64,000 nucleotides of DNA from Haloterrigena turkmenica DSM 5511 (GTDB taxonomy: Archaea; Halobacteriota; Halobacteria; Halobacteriales; Natrialbaceae), in assembly GCF_000025325.1 (NCBI RefSeq), contig NC_013743.1, forward strand, positions 2,356,001-2,420,000. The letters are read 5' to 3'. Below are positions 17,465 to 28,123 of this stretch, in pieces (position 1 is the stretch's first letter; each line of letters starts with the position of its first letter). Below the pieces are notes generated by a model. It was not told the origin of the DNA. It did not search any database and was given only the letters and a program-made list of their open reading frames with translations. The position numbers were made by a program, and so were the translations under genes.

Positions 17465-18046
17465 ATGTCAACAGAGGAATCCAGACACGTTTATCGGCTG
17501 CATTCGACGCTTGAACTACCCCTCGAAGACCTTCGGGAACACATCGAGGAGGCAGAGTACCCGGACGGTATCACCGACGTGGAGATAACGCGGCGCAACA
17601 ACACGCTCATTCTCAAGGCCGTCGCCGAGGACGAATCGGTCAGCAAGTACACGCCGACCGCCCAGCTCAAGGCCAGCGTCACGGAGAACCGGGTCTACGA
17701 GGAGGATCCCGACGAGCGGCGCAACGCCTTCCGCTGGGACGAGGAGGAAGAAGAGGAGATCGAATCCGAACTCGTCGAGTTCGCGGCGTTCAAAGGCGAC
17801 CGCGAGACCGTCCTCCAGAACTCACTGTTGCAGTACCAGATGTTCCTGGTCCTCTGTGGCATCGCCGAAGCCGCCGAGAAGGGGACGCTGACGGCGATCT
17901 CGGAGCGCGACGGCGAACTCGAGGCGACCCGCATCGTCGAGGGCGAGCCCCGACCGGCAAACATCGAGGTCGTCGAAGGACCGCGAGACCACAACTCGGG
18001 CGAGGGCGGCGTCAACTGGCGGGACAACAAGTTCATCTCGGACTGA
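17465..18046 (+). CDS. Conserved haloarchaeal protein, unknown function
   Basis: A 193-residue acidic soluble protein: STEESRHVYRLHSTLELPLEDLREHIEEAEYPDGITDVEITRRNN, a central run of glutamates (EEEEEEIESELVEFAAFKG), then a helical part with LLQYQMFLVLCGIAEAAEKGTLTAIS. The leading alpha/beta segment resembles an ACT- or ferredoxin-like strand order but shows no motif. It looks like a family conserved among haloarchaea and annotated only as a DUF. It has its own upstream space of 120 bases with no partner. Confidence 0.75.
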   Translation: MSTEESRHVYRLHSTLELPLEDLREHIEEAEYPDGITDVEITRRNNTLILKAVAEDESVSKYTPTAQLKASVTENRVYEEDPDERRNAFRWDEEEEEEIESELVEFAAFKGDRETVLQNSLLQYQMFLVLCGIAEAAEKGTLTAISERDGELEATRIVEGEPRPANIEVVEGPRDHNSGEGGVNWRDNKFISD

Positions 18047-18210
18047 TTGGCGCCCGACCTCGCGTACAGTTTCATCGATCCGATAGCGACTGCGTTCTCG
18101 ATCGCTCGCGTTGATTTTGACCCCGGCGAGCGAACGCGACCGGCCGCTTCGCGGGCTGTCACGACTGGACGAGCGGTAGGTGTTTTGCCGCCGCCGCAGT
18201 ACCACTCGGT

Positions 18211-18516
18211 ATGGCAGACATCGGCACGCTCGAACTCGTCGGCCGGCTGGCCGTCGCCGCGTTCGTTATGATCGCACCCACGCTGCTCTTTCTCGGACTG
18301 GTGCGGGGCCTCGAGAAGCTCCGCGACGACGCGTTCATCGACCGGTGGCTGCAGGAACAGGGCCACGAGATCGAGGACGACGTACTGACCGTGCTCGCGA
18401 GCGGAATCGGTATCGAGCCGGAGACCGACTCGAGCCACCGGTGTCCGGTCTGTGGAAACCCGAACGCGTCGTCGGCGCGGTACTGTCACGAGTGCCTCGC
18501 CAGACTCCCCTCCTGA
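18211..18516 (+). CDS. Small membrane protein with C-terminal zinc ribbon
   Basis: A 101-residue protein with one N-terminal membrane span (LAVAAFVMIAPTLLFLGLV, residues 13-31), a helical linker (EKLRDDAFIDRWLQEQGHEIEDD), and a zinc ribbon CPVCGNPNASSARYCHEC at residues 78-95. The organisation is the same as in the gene at 5554-5868, with CxxC pairs at the very end, suggesting one family. It is convergent with the gene at 18540. Function unknown. Confidence 0.75.
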   Translation: MADIGTLELVGRLAVAAFVMIAPTLLFLGLVRGLEKLRDDAFIDRWLQEQGHEIEDDVLTVLASGIGIEPETDSSHRCPVCGNPNASSARYCHECLARLPS

Positions 18517-18539
18517 GGACCGAGGCGTCGCCGTAACGG

Positions 18540-19337
18540 TCACGTACTCCCGACAGTCGCCGAGTCGTCACCGTCCGGCGGGCGCTCGACCGGCGCCCGA
18601 GCGAGCGGCCGTTCGACGGACGCGGGATCGGTCCGGTGGACGCACGCCTCGAGGTCGCGGTCGAACGTCGAGTCGGCGTCGACGGCGAGGGTGACGGTCT
18701 CGCCGTCGACCGTGGTGACGGTGAGCAGCGTCTCGCGACGGCCGTCGATGCCCAGCCCGTCGAGTTCCGTGCGGTGGCCGGCGGCGTAGACGACCAGTCC
18801 GAGCCCGGCGAGCGTCACGAGCCCGTAGAGCGGCGGCGAGACGGTGGTCGTGAAGAGGGCGACGCCGAGGGGGACGAGCAGCGCGAGGACCCCCGCCCCC
18901 ACGGCGATTTGATCGGCCGCGCGACCGATGCCCGGTCGCGTTCGCAGTGACTGCACGGCCGCCGCGAGAGCGACGGTCGCGGCGGCGAGCGCGGCCGTGG
19001 CGACCCCCTGAACCGCACTGACACCGGTCGTAGCGACGGTCCCGACGACGAGAACGGCGAGGGCGGCGAGTCCGCCCAGAAGACGCAGGGATCGGTTCGG
19101 ACCGGCCGCGGATCGGTACTCGACGCGCGTTTGCTCCCGGCGCCGAATCGAGCAGACCCAGTCGTATCTGACGTCGACGAACTCGCCGGCGTCCGAGACA
19201 CAGAGGAGTCGGCGGTCGGTCGCGCCGATCGTCGCTCGCCCGCGAACGGCGTCCCCGAGGAGCCGTCCCGACGCGAGTGCCCGCACCGATTCGTCTTCGA
19301 CCAGATGGCTCCGGAACCGCTCTTCGACACGTCGCAT
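18540..19337 (-). CDS. Membrane protein with PH-like N-terminal domain
   Basis: A 265-residue protein. Residues 1-75 (MRRVEERFRSHLVEDESVRALASGRLLGD ... ATIGATDRRLLCVSDAGEFVDVRYDWVCSI) look like the short PH-like domain common in haloarchaea (G-x-x-x-x-T-D-R-R-L-L pattern). Four to six hydrophobic segments follow between about 85 and 190. The C-terminal half holds a second beta-rich cytoplasmic piece (ETLLTVTTVDGETVTLAVDAD). I start it at 19337. Function unknown. Confidence 0.72.
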   Translation of the reverse strand: MRRVEERFRSHLVEDESVRALASGRLLGDAVRGRATIGATDRRLLCVSDAGEFVDVRYDWVCSIRRREQTRVEYRSAAGPNRSLRLLGGLAALAVLVVGTVATTGVSAVQGVATAALAAATVALAAAVQSLRTRPGIGRAADQIAVGAGVLALLVPLGVALFTTTVSPPLYGLVTLAGLGLVVYAAGHRTELDGLGIDGRRETLLTVTTVDGETVTLAVDADSTFDRDLEACVHRTDPASVERPLARAPVERPPDGDDSATVGST

Positions 19338-19538
19338 GCGCGGTGACGTACCCCGACGCGCCACATAGTAAGCCACAGCTTTCAGTCGGACGGCCGCCGG
19401 CGAATCGTCGCCGCGGGCGGCCTCCCACCCCCCGAAACCGACGGCGGACTTCGACCGAAACCCTCGGGCCGAGCCCCGCGAACGAGCCCGCTACCCGACG
19501 GCCAGTACACGTTTACACTATCAGCGGCATTCACGGCT

Positions 19539-21044
19539 ATGGCATTTCGGCGAGACGAGCGCGCGGTAACCGTCCAGATCGGAGCGGTGTTGTTGCTCGC
19601 GATCGTCTTCGCCGCGCTGGCGCTCTATCAGCTCAACGCGGTCCCCGCGGAGAACGAACGGGTGGAGTTCACGCATAACCAGGCGGTCCACGACGAGTTA
19701 CAGGAGCTCCGAAACGCGATCAGGAACGTCGGTACCGACGGCGGAACGCGGTCGACGGCCGTCACGCTCGGCACCCGGTACCCGTCCCGAACGGTCGCGG
19801 TGAACCCACCCGCGCCGATGGGCCGACTCGAGACGACGGGGACGGCGACTGTCAGCATCGAGGCCCAATTCGCCGGGAACGAATCGGCATACGAGGGGAA
19901 TCCGCACAACCTGACCGGGAACCACTCCACGACGACGCTCGCCTACACCCCCGCGTACGGGGAGTACGACTCGGCGCCGACGACGCGGATCGAACACGGC
20001 TTCGCGTTCAACGAGTTCGGCGACGCGCGGGTCTCGCTGACCGACCAGCCGCTGCTCTCCGACGGGACGATCAGGCTGGTCGTGCTCGAGGGCGAGTTCT
20101 CGCGGTCGGGTAACGGCGCGGTGACGATCGATCCGACCGCGCTCAGCGGGCCGTCCGATCCGGTCCCGATCGAGGACGAGGGCGACGAGAACGTCACGAT
20201 CACGGTACCGACCGCCGCGCCGACGGCGTGGAACGACACGCTCGGCACGACGTTCGGCGACGGCGAGTCGGACGCGCGAGTGACCGCCTACGACGCGACG
20301 GACGAGGAGCGCGGCTCGCTCACGATCGAACTGGCCGCCGGCGAGTACGAGCTGCAGGTCGCTCGAGTCGGGATCGACGACGGCGGCGAGCGGAGTTCCG
20401 AGTACGATGTGAGAGAGCGTGACAGCGGCGAACGCGGTGGTAGTGGCGGCGCGTACGACGTCTCCTGGGCAGACCACGAGAACGCGCGGCCGTGCGACGG
20501 CGGTGAGCGCTGTGACTACCGCGTGTACTCGGAGGAGACTGCGACGTTCGTCGCGGAGGCGTCAGTCGAATCCGCGACGTTCGATTTCGCGTACCGGACC
20601 GACGATCCGACCGTTTCCGCGTTCGACGAGAGCGATCGAGCGGTCGATTTCGAAGCCGAGGGATCGGGATACGTCGATCTCTTCGTCTCGAGCGGCGGAA
20701 GCAGCGAGACGCTCGTCGTGTTCGTCGAGCACGACGAGATACCGCCCTCGATCGAGCGGTTCGACGCGGTCAGCGAGAATCACAACCGGCACGCACGAAT
20801 CTCCGTCGATTGGGAGGCGTCCGCCGGTGACGCGGGGATTACGCGTGGCGAACTCGAGTTGATCGACGACACCGGGACCGTGGTCGATACGTGGGAGCGC
20901 TCGTACGCGGAGGAGGAGCGCGTCGCCGAAGACGGAATCGAACTCGAGGAGAAAGGCGGGTCCGGAACCGAGTACGAGATTCGACTCACCGTCGACGACA
21001 GCAACGGCAACAGCCGTAACGAGACGATTACGCGGACCGGATGA
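19539..21044 (+). CDS. Secreted protein with pilin/archaellin-like N-terminus
   Basis: A 501-residue protein. The N-terminus FRRDERAVTVQIGAVLLLAIVFAALALY places charged residues directly before a hydrophobic helix, like archaeal type III (pilin-type) signal sequences, so it may be processed by PibD or simply anchored. The rest is beta-rich with many N-glycosylation sequons (NES, NLT, NHS) and two Ig- or CARDB-like stretches near the end (PPSIERFDAVSENHNRHARISVDWEA). Cysteines occur only in RPCDGGERCDYR. It looks like a surface protein. Role in adhesion is a guess; the fold assignment is not firm. Confidence 0.75.
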   Translation: MAFRRDERAVTVQIGAVLLLAIVFAALALYQLNAVPAENERVEFTHNQAVHDELQELRNAIRNVGTDGGTRSTAVTLGTRYPSRTVAVNPPAPMGRLETTGTATVSIEAQFAGNESAYEGNPHNLTGNHSTTTLAYTPAYGEYDSAPTTRIEHGFAFNEFGDARVSLTDQPLLSDGTIRLVVLEGEFSRSGNGAVTIDPTALSGPSDPVPIEDEGDENVTITVPTAAPTAWNDTLGTTFGDGESDARVTAYDATDEERGSLTIELAAGEYELQVARVGIDDGGERSSEYDVRERDSGERGGSGGAYDVSWADHENARPCDGGERCDYRVYSEETATFVAEASVESATFDFAYRTDDPTVSAFDESDRAVDFEAEGSGYVDLFVSSGGSSETLVVFVEHDEIPPSIERFDAVSENHNRHARISVDWEASAGDAGITRGELELIDDTGTVVDTWERSYAEEERVAEDGIELEEKGGSGTEYEIRLTVDDSNGNSRNETITRTG

Positions 21045-21166
21045 TCGGTTCGAAACCGGTGACAGCTCACGCCAACGACTGAATCTGCCGTCCACATAAT
21101 ACGGTCTCGACGACTGTCGAACTTTCCATCGACACTACCATATGGCTTCTCACCCAATACGGGGGT

Positions 21167-22504
21167 ATGACTGCAGTCGGTATCGACGCCATCGAAATCT
21201 GGACCGGGAATCTCAAACTCGACTTACCCGGCACGTTCGCCCCCGAGAAGGGCGAAGACCCCGAGAAGTACACGAAAGGGCTCGGGCTGAACGCCAGTTC
21301 CTTCCCCGACAGCTACGAGGACATCGTCACGATGGGCGCCAACGCCGCCCACCGACTGATGGAGCGCAAAGGGCTCGAGCCCGACGACATCGGTCGGATC
21401 GACGTCGCGACCGAGAGCGCCTTCGACAACTCCAAGCCCGTTTCGACGTACGTCGCCGGCTGTCTCGAGCAGGTCTTCGAGGGCGACTTCCATCACGCCA
21501 ACAAGGGCGAGCGGAAGTTCGCCTGCATCGCGGGCACCCAGAGTCTGGACGACGCGTACAACTGGATCCGCGCGGGTCGAAACCGCGGTCGCTCGGCGCT
21601 GGTCATCGCGACCGACACGGCGCTGTACGCCCGCGGCGACGCCGGCGAGGCGACTCAGGGCGCCGGCGCCGTTGCCATGCTGATCAGCGAGGACCCCAAT
21701 CTGGTCGAACTCTCCGCCGAACAGGGGTACGGCTCGGCCGACGAGACCGACTTCCTCAAACCCAACCAGCAGTTCCCCTCCGTCGACGGTAAACGCTCCG
21801 TGCAGGTGTATCTCGCCCGGATGCGCGAGGCCCTGAAGGACTACGAGAGCGTCGCCGGCGACGTCCACGAAGCGGACTTCGCGTACGCGCCCTTCCACAC
21901 GCCGTTCCCGGGGATGGTCCGAAAGGCGGCCCTGCTGGCCTACCGCCACGTCATCCGCGATACGACGCTCGAGGACGACCTGGCCGATGAGATCGGTCGC
22001 CAGCCGCGTCCCGAGGCGTTCGATACCGACGACGACTACCGCGACGCGCTGCGGGAGTACATGGACCTGCTCAAGGAGACCGAGGCCTACCAGGAGTGGT
22101 ACGCGGAGACGATCGATCCGACGCTGTCGATCTCCCGCGAGGTCGGCAACTGGTACACCGGCTCCGTCCACGTCGCCCGCGCCAGCGCGCTCAAACACGC
22201 CCTCGAGAACGGTCGCGATATGACCGGCGAGTCGCTGCTCGTCGCCTCCTACGGCAGCGGCGCCCAGGCCGAAATCCACTCCGAGGTCGTTCAGGAGGGC
22301 TGGGAAGATGAGATCGAGGCGCTGAACGTCGACGAACAACTCGAGGATCGGTACGACATGAGCTGGGACGACTACGAGGAGGTCCACGACGTCCACAACC
22401 ACGACATGGACGTCGACGTCGAGGAGTTCACGGCCCCCGAGTCGGAGTTCGTCTTCGACGGCTGGGGCCGCATGGGCGAGCGAAAGTACCGCTACGTCGA
22501 GTAG
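21167..22504 (+). CDS. hmgB: Hydroxymethylglutaryl-CoA synthase
   Basis: A 445-residue enzyme of the archaeal mevalonate pathway that condenses acetyl-CoA and acetoacetyl-CoA to HMG-CoA, the route to isoprenoid lipids. The nucleophile is C120 in KFACIAGTQSLDDAYNWI, the general acid Glu is in ATESAFDNSKP, and the histidine is in YAPFHTPFPGM. SYGSGAQAEI closes the thiolase fold. Length and acidic C-terminus match haloarchaeal HmgB. The ATG at 21167 starts MTAVGIDAIEIWTGNLKLDL. It is monocistronic. Confidence 0.97.
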   Translation: MTAVGIDAIEIWTGNLKLDLPGTFAPEKGEDPEKYTKGLGLNASSFPDSYEDIVTMGANAAHRLMERKGLEPDDIGRIDVATESAFDNSKPVSTYVAGCLEQVFEGDFHHANKGERKFACIAGTQSLDDAYNWIRAGRNRGRSALVIATDTALYARGDAGEATQGAGAVAMLISEDPNLVELSAEQGYGSADETDFLKPNQQFPSVDGKRSVQVYLARMREALKDYESVAGDVHEADFAYAPFHTPFPGMVRKAALLAYRHVIRDTTLEDDLADEIGRQPRPEAFDTDDDYRDALREYMDLLKETEAYQEWYAETIDPTLSISREVGNWYTGSVHVARASALKHALENGRDMTGESLLVASYGSGAQAEIHSEVVQEGWEDEIEALNVDEQLEDRYDMSWDDYEEVHDVHNHDMDVDVEEFTAPESEFVFDGWGRMGERKYRYVE

Positions 22505-22620
22505 GCAGTTCGGAGCGGTTTTTTAGCGTAGATTTTTGCGAGCGAACGTTCGCGCGACTCGTTTCTTCCACCGAGACGCAGGTCAGTGGACTAATCTGTC
22601 GGGACGTTGCAGTCGGGGAT

Positions 22621-23802
22621 ATGCCAGAGCGCCCAGAGCCGCCGGCGTGGGTCGTCGAGCAACCCGCCCTCACCGCGCTCGCGCTGATCGCCATCGTTCT
22701 CGGACTCCTCATCGTCCTGCCGTACCTGCAGTACGTCCTCTTCGGGGTCGTTCTCGCGTACATCCTCCTGCCGCTCCAGAAACGCCTCGAGGAGCGCGTC
22801 CGACCGATGATCGCCGCATTCGTCAGCGTCATCGTCGCGCTGCTAGTCATCGTCATCCCGCTCCTCTACATCCTCAGCGTCGCGTTCCAGCAGTCGACGC
22901 TGCTGGTGGAGGCCATTCGTGAGGGCGAGATCGACCTCCAAATGATCGAAGGTGCGCTGGCCGACCGGGGGTATCCGGTGGATCTAACCGGCCTGTACGA
23001 ATCCTATCAGGACGCGATTTCGACCGGTCTCCGCGGCCTCGCGAACAATGCGCTCGATATCGTCGGCGGGCTACCGGGGATTCTGATCGGGTTGACGATT
23101 ACGCTGTTCGTCTGCTTCGCGCTGTTGCGGGACGGGGATCGCCTGATCGACTGGCTCTATCGCGTCGTCCCGATCGACGACGAGATCCAGCGGGAGCTAT
23201 TTACCGAACTCGATCACCTCATGCAGGCGTCGGTCATCAGCAACGTCCTCGTTGCGGCCATTCAGGCGGTGATGCTCGGGGTCGGACTCGCAGTGCTGGG
23301 TATCCCCGCCGTCGTGTTGCTCACCGTCCTCACGTTCGTGCTGACGCTCCTCCCGCTGGTCGGCGCGTTCGGCGTCTGGCTTCCGGTCTCGATCTATCTG
23401 GTCGCCATCGGTCGTCCCGTCGCCGCCGCAGCGCTCGCGGTCTACGGCCTCTTCGTCACCGTCTCGGACACCTATCTCCGACCCGCCCTCATCGGACGAA
23501 CCAGCGCTATCAACTCCGCGATCATCGTCGTCGGTATCTTCGGCGGCCTCATCACCTTCGGCGCCGTGGGGCTGTTCGTCGGCCCCGTCGTCCTCGGCGG
23601 TGCGAAGGTCGTGCTCGACATCTTCGCTCGAGAGCGCACCGACGGGACGGGGACCGGAGCCGGGATCACGACCGACGCGCCGCTCGAGCGGTCGCGATCC
23701 GGGGCCACCGACACGGAGGCAGCCGACCAAACGGCGTCGAACGCCGACGCGGAGCGTGACGATGGCGTCGATTCCGATGCCGACGACGGTTCCGGCGCCT
23801 GA
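22621..23802 (+). CDS. AI-2E family transporter-like membrane protein
   Basis: A 393-residue polytopic protein with about eight membrane spans, beginning LTALALIAIVLGLLIVLPYLQYVLFGVVLAYILLPLQKRLEERV. The AI-2E/PerM core is present: an amphipathic middle region (REGEIDLQMIEGALADRGYP), then LLRDGDRLIDWLYRVVP and the paired C-terminal helices with VSDTYLRPALIGRTSAINSAIIVVGIFGGLITFGAVGLFVGPV. The family name comes from TqsA; archaeal members are not shown to move AI-2 and some are Na+/H+ antiporter-like. The last 50 residues are an acidic tail. Confidence 0.9.
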   Translation: MPERPEPPAWVVEQPALTALALIAIVLGLLIVLPYLQYVLFGVVLAYILLPLQKRLEERVRPMIAAFVSVIVALLVIVIPLLYILSVAFQQSTLLVEAIREGEIDLQMIEGALADRGYPVDLTGLYESYQDAISTGLRGLANNALDIVGGLPGILIGLTITLFVCFALLRDGDRLIDWLYRVVPIDDEIQRELFTELDHLMQASVISNVLVAAIQAVMLGVGLAVLGIPAVVLLTVLTFVLTLLPLVGAFGVWLPVSIYLVAIGRPVAAAALAVYGLFVTVSDTYLRPALIGRTSAINSAIIVVGIFGGLITFGAVGLFVGPVVLGGAKVVLDIFARERTDGTGTGAGITTDAPLERSRSGATDTEAADQTASNADAERDDGVDSDADDGSGA

Positions 23803-23813
23803 TCGGCGGCCCC

Positions 23814-24596
23814 TCAGTCGTTCTTCCAGTCGCCCGGCTCGACGCCGTGGATCTCACCTTTCGCCTTCCGTCCCCCCGGAAACAGGCCGATCGCGATTAC
23901 GCACGCGAAGAAGACGGCGAGCAGTACCGCCACGGCCGTACCGGGGACCCCTGGCAGTTCGGCGGCTTCCGTCCACTGCTGTTCCGGAGTGAACAGCGTG
24001 ATCTTGAAGACCCACCCGATCCCGGCGACAGCGAACAGGAGCCCGTATACGCGTCGGATGCGACGAGACAGGGTCTCTCGAACCGAGACCTTGAACGTCG
24101 GGTTTCGGAGGTCGTCGCTCAGCTCCTCGCGCCAGGCAGGGTGTTCGACCCCGATCGGTTCCAGCGCGTTCGCGAACACGTTCTCCTGGACGAAGCGGAC
24201 GCGGGCGCGCCAATGGTCGTAAAAGCGGTAGCGACGCACCTCGAAGAACAGGAAGATCGACAGGACGAAGATCCCGATCAGGAGCAGGAAGGCGGGCATG
24301 CTCCGACTCGAGAAGACGAGCGACAGCAGGGCGGCGAGCAGCGTGATCGCCCAGTCGGTCGTCCGGTCGATCCGATCCTGCGCGCTGTTGGCCTGGCTGA
24401 CCTCGCCGCGGTAGAAGTGCGGCAGGACGTCGAGCAGGAACTCGGATTCGCTTGCGACCGCCGCGCCGATCTCCTGATCTTCGCGACCGAGCGGACCGTC
24501 TCGGCCGGTGCGTTCGTTCCTTTCGTCTGCGTCATCGAGGGGGTGTTTTCGATCGTCGCGTTCGGTCGCCTCGGCGTCGTCGCGTTCGTCGACCAT
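23814..24596 (-). CDS. DUF2270 domain membrane protein
   Basis: A 260-residue protein. An acidic, disordered N-terminus (about 45 residues) precedes FLLDVLPHFYRGEVSQANSAQDRIDRTTDWAITLLAALLSLVFS, the recognisable DUF2270 start. Two membrane spans follow (AITLLAALLSLVFS and AFLLLIGIFVLSIFLFFEVRRYRFYDHWRARVRFVQENVFANAL), then FKVSVRETLSRRIRRVYGLLFAVAGIGWVFKI and a last span. The R-R-Y-R-F-Y-D-x-W-R block is the family hallmark. Function unknown. The start is placed at MVDERDDAE (24596). It is convergent with the AI-2E gene. Confidence 0.88.
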   Translation of the reverse strand: MVDERDDAEATERDDRKHPLDDADERNERTGRDGPLGREDQEIGAAVASESEFLLDVLPHFYRGEVSQANSAQDRIDRTTDWAITLLAALLSLVFSSRSMPAFLLLIGIFVLSIFLFFEVRRYRFYDHWRARVRFVQENVFANALEPIGVEHPAWREELSDDLRNPTFKVSVRETLSRRIRRVYGLLFAVAGIGWVFKITLFTPEQQWTEAAELPGVPGTAVAVLLAVFFACVIAIGLFPGGRKAKGEIHGVEPGDWKND

Positions 24597-24812
24597 GCGA
24601 CCCCCCGACACCGCCGGTCAGCTTAGTGGTCCGTGTAGCGACTGCAGGGGTCGTTACGGTCACGTCCATCGGCGGCTACCCGATAGCCACGCCGAAACGA
24701 GTGCGTTCATTACCCCCTACCCGCTAGAGGCGAGTATCGTGCCTCGGATCGAACGCCGCTGTCGACGCGGGGGGAGACGGATCGACTCGATCGATCGAGA
24801 TCACGCTTAGCC

Positions 24813-26150
24813 ATGCACGGATCACACACCACGGGGAGCCCGTACGCTCCCCACACGGAGGAGGACCGCTCGGCGATGCTCGAGGCTGTCGGCGCCGAAT
24901 CGGTCGACGACCTCTTCGACATTCCCGACGCCGTCGAGTTCGACGGGGAGTTCGGAATCGACGCGCGATCGGAACGAGAGACGAGGCGACTCGTCCGAAC
25001 GATACTGGGACGCAACGACGACCTGACGGAGCTGCTCGGGCGGGGCCACTACGGCTACTACGTCCCGTCGCTGGTCGACCACCTCGCGGACCGCTCGGAG
25101 TTTCTCACGTCCTACACCCAGTACCAGCCCGAGATCTCGCAGGGGTTCTTACAGGCCCTGTTCGAGTACCAGTCGCTGCTGGTCGAGCTGACGGGGCTGG
25201 AGGTCGCCAACTGCTCGATGTACGACGCCGCGACGGCGCTGGGCGAGGCCGCCACGCTGGCCGAGCGCGTCCGCGACACCAGCGGCCACCGCGTGCTCGT
25301 CCCGGATCTCTTACTCGAGGGACGGCGCTCGACGCTCGAGAACTACGTCGCCGGCACGGACCTCAAGGTCGAAGAGTACCCCACCGACGACGCCAACGTG
25401 GACCTCGCGGGGCTCGAGGAGCTGATCGACGAGGAGTGCGTCATGGTCTACGCCGAGAATCCGACCGTTCGGGGGGCGATCGAGGAGGGCCTCGAGTCGG
25501 TCGGCGAGTTGGCGACCGAACACGACGCCCTGTTCGTCCTCGGCTCGGACCCGGTCGCGCTCTCGCTGTTGCAGCGGCCGGCGGACGTCGGCGCAGACGT
25601 CGTTGTCGGCGACGCGAGCGTGCTCGGACTGCCGACGAGCTACGGAATGGGACTGGGGCTGTTCGCCACGACGGAAGACTATCTCCGACAGGTTCCCGGG
25701 CGACTGGTCGGCGCCAGCGAAGACGCGACCGACCGGCGGGCCTACACGCTCACCTTGCAGACTCGCGAACAGCACATCCGTCGCGAACGGGCGACGAGCA
25801 ATATCTGTACCAACCAGGCATGGGTCGCGCTGCGAACCGCGATGCACGCCGCGTACCTGGGGCCGAACGGGATGGTCGACCTCGCCGAGCGCGGGGTCAC
25901 CCGCGCCGAGAACCTCGCCGAGCGCCTCGACGACCTCGTCGGCATCAAAGCGCCGGTCCACGACCGCCACCACCTGCGGGAGTTCGTCGCCCGCGTCGAC
26001 CAGCCTGCGCCGGCGATCGCGGACGACCTCGAGAAGCACGGCTTCGCGGTCCACGTCGTCGGCGACCACGAACTGCAGGTCTGCGTCGCCGGCGTCCCCG
26101 ACGAGCGGATCGATCCGTTCGTCGCGGCGTTCCGGGAGGTGATTCGATGA
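24813..26150 (+). CDS. gcvPA: Glycine dehydrogenase (aminomethyl-transferring) subunit 1
   Basis: A 445-residue P1 half of the split glycine decarboxylase P-protein of the glycine cleavage system. It carries [35 protein letters not shown] at the start, [44 protein letters not shown] and, late, [17 protein letters not shown]-like sequence (here [17 protein letters not shown]). It lacks the PLP lysine, which is in the partner gcvPB. Its stop overlaps the gcvPB start in ATGA, so the two subunits are made together. Confidence 0.96.
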   Translation: MHGSHTTGSPYAPHTEEDRSAMLEAVGAESVDDLFDIPDAVEFDGEFGIDARSERETRRLVRTILGRNDDLTELLGRGHYGYYVPSLVDHLADRSEFLTSYTQYQPEISQGFLQALFEYQSLLVELTGLEVANCSMYDAATALGEAATLAERVRDTSGHRVLVPDLLLEGRRSTLENYVAGTDLKVEEYPTDDANVDLAGLEELIDEECVMVYAENPTVRGAIEEGLESVGELATEHDALFVLGSDPVALSLLQRPADVGADVVVGDASVLGLPTSYGMGLGLFATTEDYLRQVPGRLVGASEDATDRRAYTLTLQTREQHIRRERATSNICTNQAWVALRTAMHAAYLGPNGMVDLAERGVTRAENLAERLDDLVGIKAPVHDRHHLREFVARVDQPAPAIADDLEKHGFAVHVVGDHELQVCVAGVPDERIDPFVAAFREVIR

Positions 26151-27670
26151 GCGACCGAGACGAGAGCGGCGACGATCCGCGATCCGAACAGGTTCGCTAC
26201 GATCAGGCCCGATACGTCGAGAACGGCCAGTACGAGCCCCTGCTCTCGGAGAAGGACCAGACTCGCGTCGAGATCGGCGGAGGCGACGGGGACGCCGGTG
26301 ACGGATCCGGGGACGGCGGCTCTCCCCTGCCCGACGACCTGACCCGGGACTCTCTCGAGTTACCCGAACTCTCCGAGCCCGAACTGGCTCGCCACTACAC
26401 GCGGCTCTCCCAGATGATCTACGGGATCGACAGCGGTCCCTACCCGCTGGGCTCGTGTACGATGAAGTACAACCCCAAGTTCACCGAGGACGTGGCCGCG
26501 CTCCCGAAGGCGGCCGTCCACCCCGACCGGTCTGAGCGATCGACCCAGGGATCCCTCGAGCTCATGTACCGGCTGCAGGACTACCTGGGCCGGATCGGCG
26601 GGATGGACGCGGTGACGCTCCAGCCCCCCGCGGGCGCGGCCGGCGAGTTCGTCGGTATCCGCGTCGCCGCGGCCTACCACGAGCACAACGGCGAGGGCCA
26701 CCGCAACGAGGTCATTATTCCGGAGAGCGCCCACGGAACCAACTTCGCGAGCGCGGCGCTTGGCGGCTACGACGTCGTCTCGCTGCCCAGCGACGACGGC
26801 GGCCGGGTCGACCTCGAGGCGCTCGAGGCGGCCCTCAGCGAGAACACCGCGGCCCTGATGCTGACCAACCCGAACACGCTCGGCCTCTTCGAACGCGACA
26901 TCGAGGAGATCGCCGAGATGGTCCACGACGTGGGCGGCCTGCTTTACTACGATGGGGCGAATCTCAACGCCCTGCTCGGTCGAGCCCGGCCGGGCGACAT
27001 GGGCTTCGACGTGATGCACTACAACGTCCACAAGACGTTCGCGACGCCCCACGGCGGCGGCGGCCCGGGCGCGGGCCCGGTCGGCGTCGTCGACGAACTG
27101 GCGCCGTTCCTGCCGGCGCCTCGCGTGCGAGAGAACGGCGAGAGCAAGAGCGAACCGGGCTACGAGCTGTTCGACCCCGAACACACCATCGGTAAGGTCC
27201 ACGGCTACCAGGGCAACTGGCTCGTCCTCGTCAAGGCCTTCGCCTACATCGCGCGACTGGGCGACGAGGGGCTCACCGACGCCAGCGCGACGGCAGTCCT
27301 GAACGCGAACTACCTCGCGAGCCGGATCGAGTACGAGGTTCCGTACGAGCCGTTCCACCACGAGTTCGTCGCCAGCGCGGGCGAGCAGGACGCCGCCGAC
27401 GTCGCGAAGCGGATGCTCGACTACGGCGTTCACCCGCCGACGACCAAGTGGCCCGAGATCGTCCCCGAGGCGCTGATGACCGAGCCGACGGAAGTCGAGG
27501 GCAAGGAGACGCTCGACCGGCTCGCCGCGGCCTTCAACGCGGTTGCGGGAGAGGACGACGAGACGCTCGCGGACGCGCCGGAACGGACCACCGCACGCCG
27601 GATCGACCAGACTAACGCGGCGCGGTCCCCGCAGCTCTCGTGGCAGGCCCTCGGGTCCGACGAGGAGTGA
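26147..27670 (+). CDS. gcvPB: Glycine dehydrogenase (aminomethyl-transferring) subunit 2
   Basis: A 507-residue PLP subunit that decarboxylates glycine and passes the aminomethyl group to GcvH lipoamide. The PLP lysine is in [25 protein letters not shown]. Other hallmarks are [35 protein letters not shown] and [20 protein letters not shown]. The first 90 residues contain a disordered [16 protein letters not shown] stretch. The ATG overlaps gcvPA by four bases. gcvT and gcvH are not next to it here and are probably elsewhere. Confidence 0.96.
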   Translation: MSDRDESGDDPRSEQVRYDQARYVENGQYEPLLSEKDQTRVEIGGGDGDAGDGSGDGGSPLPDDLTRDSLELPELSEPELARHYTRLSQMIYGIDSGPYPLGSCTMKYNPKFTEDVAALPKAAVHPDRSERSTQGSLELMYRLQDYLGRIGGMDAVTLQPPAGAAGEFVGIRVAAAYHEHNGEGHRNEVIIPESAHGTNFASAALGGYDVVSLPSDDGGRVDLEALEAALSENTAALMLTNPNTLGLFERDIEEIAEMVHDVGGLLYYDGANLNALLGRARPGDMGFDVMHYNVHKTFATPHGGGGPGAGPVGVVDELAPFLPAPRVRENGESKSEPGYELFDPEHTIGKVHGYQGNWLVLVKAFAYIARLGDEGLTDASATAVLNANYLASRIEYEVPYEPFHHEFVASAGEQDAADVAKRMLDYGVHPPTTKWPEIVPEALMTEPTEVEGKETLDRLAAAFNAVAGEDDETLADAPERTTARRIDQTNAARSPQLSWQALGSDEE

Positions 27671-27800
27671 CCGCCACGGTCGGTTTCGTGGACTGTTGAG
27701 TTCGAGGTCGGTCGGTTCCGAAGGCAGTGGCTACCCGAGTTCGAGTCACCGACGTTCGAAAAACGGATACGGAATCGAAATCGTCGCGTCTGGCCGTCAG

Positions 27801-27974
27801 TTACGCGCTCGAGTCGACGGCGGTGCCGTTGTCGCCGATTTTCACGAAGCCGTAGTCGCACTCCGGGCAGTGCCACTTGACCTTTTTGCCGAGGTGCAGC
27901 GTCGTACTCGCCGCGCGGTAGAAGGTCTGTTCGGTGCCGCAGTTCGGGCACTCGTGATCGAGTTCCATGGCCAT
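27801..27974 (-). CDS. Zinc-ribbon microprotein
   Basis: A 57-residue protein, MAMELDHECPNCGTEQTFYR at the start and KWHCPECDYGFVKIGDNG near the end. Two CPxC knuckles (CPNC at residues 9-12 and CPEC at 36-39) make a zinc ribbon; the C-terminus is SSA. The first two methionines at 27974 and 27968 are both possible starts. This is a recognisable haloarchaeal microprotein type, sometimes called a ribosomal-protein-L37ae-like ribbon. Function is unknown. It is convergent with gcvPB. Confidence 0.8.
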   Translation of the reverse strand: MAMELDHECPNCGTEQTFYRAASTTLHLGKKVKWHCPECDYGFVKIGDNGTAVDSSA

Positions 27975-28123
27975 GCGCGGCGATTGGGCGCCGCGGGTGT
28001 AAAACGTACTGGTTGCGCCACGGCGGACGTCCGAACTCGTTCGGTCCGTCTGCGTCGGCGTCCGATCGAGCGCTCGAGCGACGGTCGGCGGGGATTAAGT
28101 GCGTCTCGTCCGTTCACTCGGAC